Origin: an uncultured Lachnospiraceae bacterium
GTDB lineage: Bacteria; Bacillota; Clostridia; Lachnospirales; Lachnospiraceae
Assembly: GCA_947177925.1 (NCBI GenBank)
Contig: CAMWWJ010000227.1
Location: forward strand, 1 to 5,593
DNA length: 5,593 bases
Reading direction: 5' to 3'
Shown: positions 4,674-5,593 of the stretch, one piece after another
Layout of the letters: each line of letters begins with the position of its first letter
Numbering within the stretch: the stretch's first letter is position 1
Notes under the pieces: generated by a model
Told to the model about the DNA's origin: nothing
Seen by the model: the letters and a program-made list of their open reading frames with translations, nothing else
Database searches by the model: none
Position numbers and translations under genes: made by a program

Positions 4674-5593
4674 CGATACTAAAAATCATAGGAATCATAC
4701 TTTTGTGCCTGCTGGTTTTTCTGCTGGTATTGCTTCTTTTGGCGCTTTTTTGTCCTGCCGTATACCGGATAAAAGGAGAGAAGCAGGAAAGGCTGCTCAT
4801 TCATGGGCGGATTTCATGGTTATTTCCGCTTATCTATGGAAAAATAAAATACGAGGAAAAATTATCCTGCATTCTATATCTGCTTGGCATTCCGGTTTAT
4901 GATGTGCTTGGCGGGAAAACTGTAAAGGACGAAAAGCCGCATAAGAAAAAGAAAAAAAGAAAAAAGGAAACAAAGAAAGCAGACAAGAAAGAAAAAAAGC
5001 AGGAAGAATATGCAAGTATGACAAGGTGGACAACCTTCCCGGAAGAAATGCCGCAAGAGCTGGACGATTCAGAGGAGATGGAGGCATTGGAGAACCGGGA
5101 TGGGGAAGAGAAGGTTTCCGTGTTCCGGAAGATTGTCTGGTCCATAAAGGGATTTTTCCAAAAAGTAAAGCTGTTTTTCCAAAAAGTATTTGAAAAAGTA
5201 AGAAATATCAAGTACACTATTCTTAATATAAAAGAAAAGCTTGAAAACCTGAAGGAAACCATTTACTGGTACAAAGAGGTTCTGGAAAGGGAAGAAAGCA
5301 GACGGGCGATTACAAAAGGCAGACAACAGATTTTGAAATTTTTAAAGCATATAAGCCCGAAAAAGGTCAAAGGAAATATTCTCTTTGGTTTTGGAGATCC
5401 GGGCGCCACAGGAGAAGCACTTGGATTCATAAGTATGTTTTACCCGCTCTTCGGCAATCATATTACTATCATACCGGATTTTGAACGGACGATCTTTCAG
5501 GGAGATTTTTATGTAAAAGGAAGAATGCGGGCATTTAACCTGTTAAAGTTTGGCTGGAGCATTTTATTTGATAAGGATATTAAAAATTTGTAC
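4658..5593 (+). CDS. DUF2953 (YtfI-like) membrane-anchored protein, 3' partial
   Basis: The frame stays open for 312 codons to the window edge with no stop. Residues 4-31 are a very hydrophobic helix, probably a membrane anchor. After a short conserved-looking segment (35-85), residues 90-114 are extremely basic (16 of 25 are Lys or Arg), then 128-152 are acidic (about half Asp or Glu), and 155-230 are helical and charged. The C-terminal part has the features I associate with DUF2953: KGNILFGFGDPGATGEALG (238-256), then MFYPLFGN and IIPDFE (271-276), then a further glycine-containing strand (VKGRMRAFN). The molecular function is unknown. In Bacillus the relative ytfI precedes ytfJ (gerW), a spore germination protein gene, so a gerW-type gene could follow just outside the window. 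The start is set by GGAGG and overlaps the preceding gene by 16 bp. Confidence 0.85.
   Translation, partial: MALFLTILKIIGIILLCLLVFLLVLLLLALFCPAVYRIKGEKQERLLIHGRISWLFPLIYGKIKYEEKLSCILYLLGIPVYDVLGGKTVKDEKPHKKKKKRKKETKKADKKEKKQEEYASMTRWTTFPEEMPQELDDSEEMEALENRDGEEKVSVFRKIVWSIKGFFQKVKLFFQKVFEKVRNIKYTILNIKEKLENLKETIYWYKEVLEREESRRAITKGRQQILKFLKHISPKKVKGNILFGFGDPGATGEALGFISMFYPLFGNHITIIPDFERTIFQGDFYVKGRMRAFNLLKFGWSILFDKDIKNLY
5153..5188 (+). repeat. 15-bp direct repeat, 21-bp period, inside the DUF2953 gene
   Basis: TTTTTCCAAAAAGTA occurs at 5153-5167 and again at 5174-5188. It is in frame, so the protein reads FFQKV twice seven residues apart (166-170 and 173-177), which fits one amphipathic helix with heptad spacing. 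It probably reflects local duplication or helix constraint rather than a regulatory site. Confidence 0.7.

Noticed and set aside
4600..4902. A plus-strand 100-codon open frame across the 110-aa/DUF2953 junction
   Set aside because: It overlaps two better-supported genes in other frames and has no good ribosome site or recognisable domain.
4830..5326. Several overlapping minus-strand open frames rich in Phe, Ser and Leu
   Set aside because: They are the antisense of the Lys/Glu-rich DUF2953 coding region, show no domain motifs, and conflict with a well-supported plus-strand gene.

Overview
The window looks like chromosomal DNA of a Gram-positive, spore-forming Clostridia bacterium, most likely Lachnospiraceae. 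The reasons are modest-to-low GC content, strong AGGAGG-type ribosome binding sites with short leaders, Thermotoga/Firmicutes-style CheX and CheY proteins, and a DUF2953 gene (a family usually linked to sporulation loci). No rRNA, tRNA, CRISPR array, insertion sequence or prophage signature is visible. The genus assignment is inference.

Plus strand, 1-3071. The window opens inside a class B penicillin-binding protein (2-1144), whose N-terminus lies outside the window. After a 56-bp gap with a possible promoter come two closely spaced genes: a CheX-type phosphatase with an unusual N-terminal repeat region (1201-2088) and a single-domain CheY-like receiver (2118-2477). They look like a phosphatase/substrate pair. 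A Nudix hydrolase follows (2561-3013), with its own candidate promoter, and ends at a strong hairpin terminator (about 3027-3071).

Minus strand, 3118-4173. A convergent HD-GYP protein shares the terminator region. It keeps the GYP motif and nearly all metal-ligand positions, but the histidine of the HD pair is a tyrosine.

Plus strand, 4174-5593. A divergent 167-bp intergenic region holds a minus-strand promoter with a consensus TTGACA box and two extended -10 elements facing the plus strand. They precede an unknown 110-aa gene (4341-4673). This overlaps by 16 bp a DUF2953 membrane-anchored protein (4658 to the window edge, no stop reached), which carries a very lysine-rich linker.

The main biological point is the CheX gene. 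Its first ~115 residues are four 24-residue motifs at an exact 29-residue period (24 + 5 spacer), the layout known from the c-di-GMP-binding MshEN domain of PilB/GspE-type ATPases. With an HD-GYP (c-di-GMP hydrolase family) gene next door, this suggests, but does not prove, a link between c-di-GMP and dephosphorylation of a CheY-like regulator.
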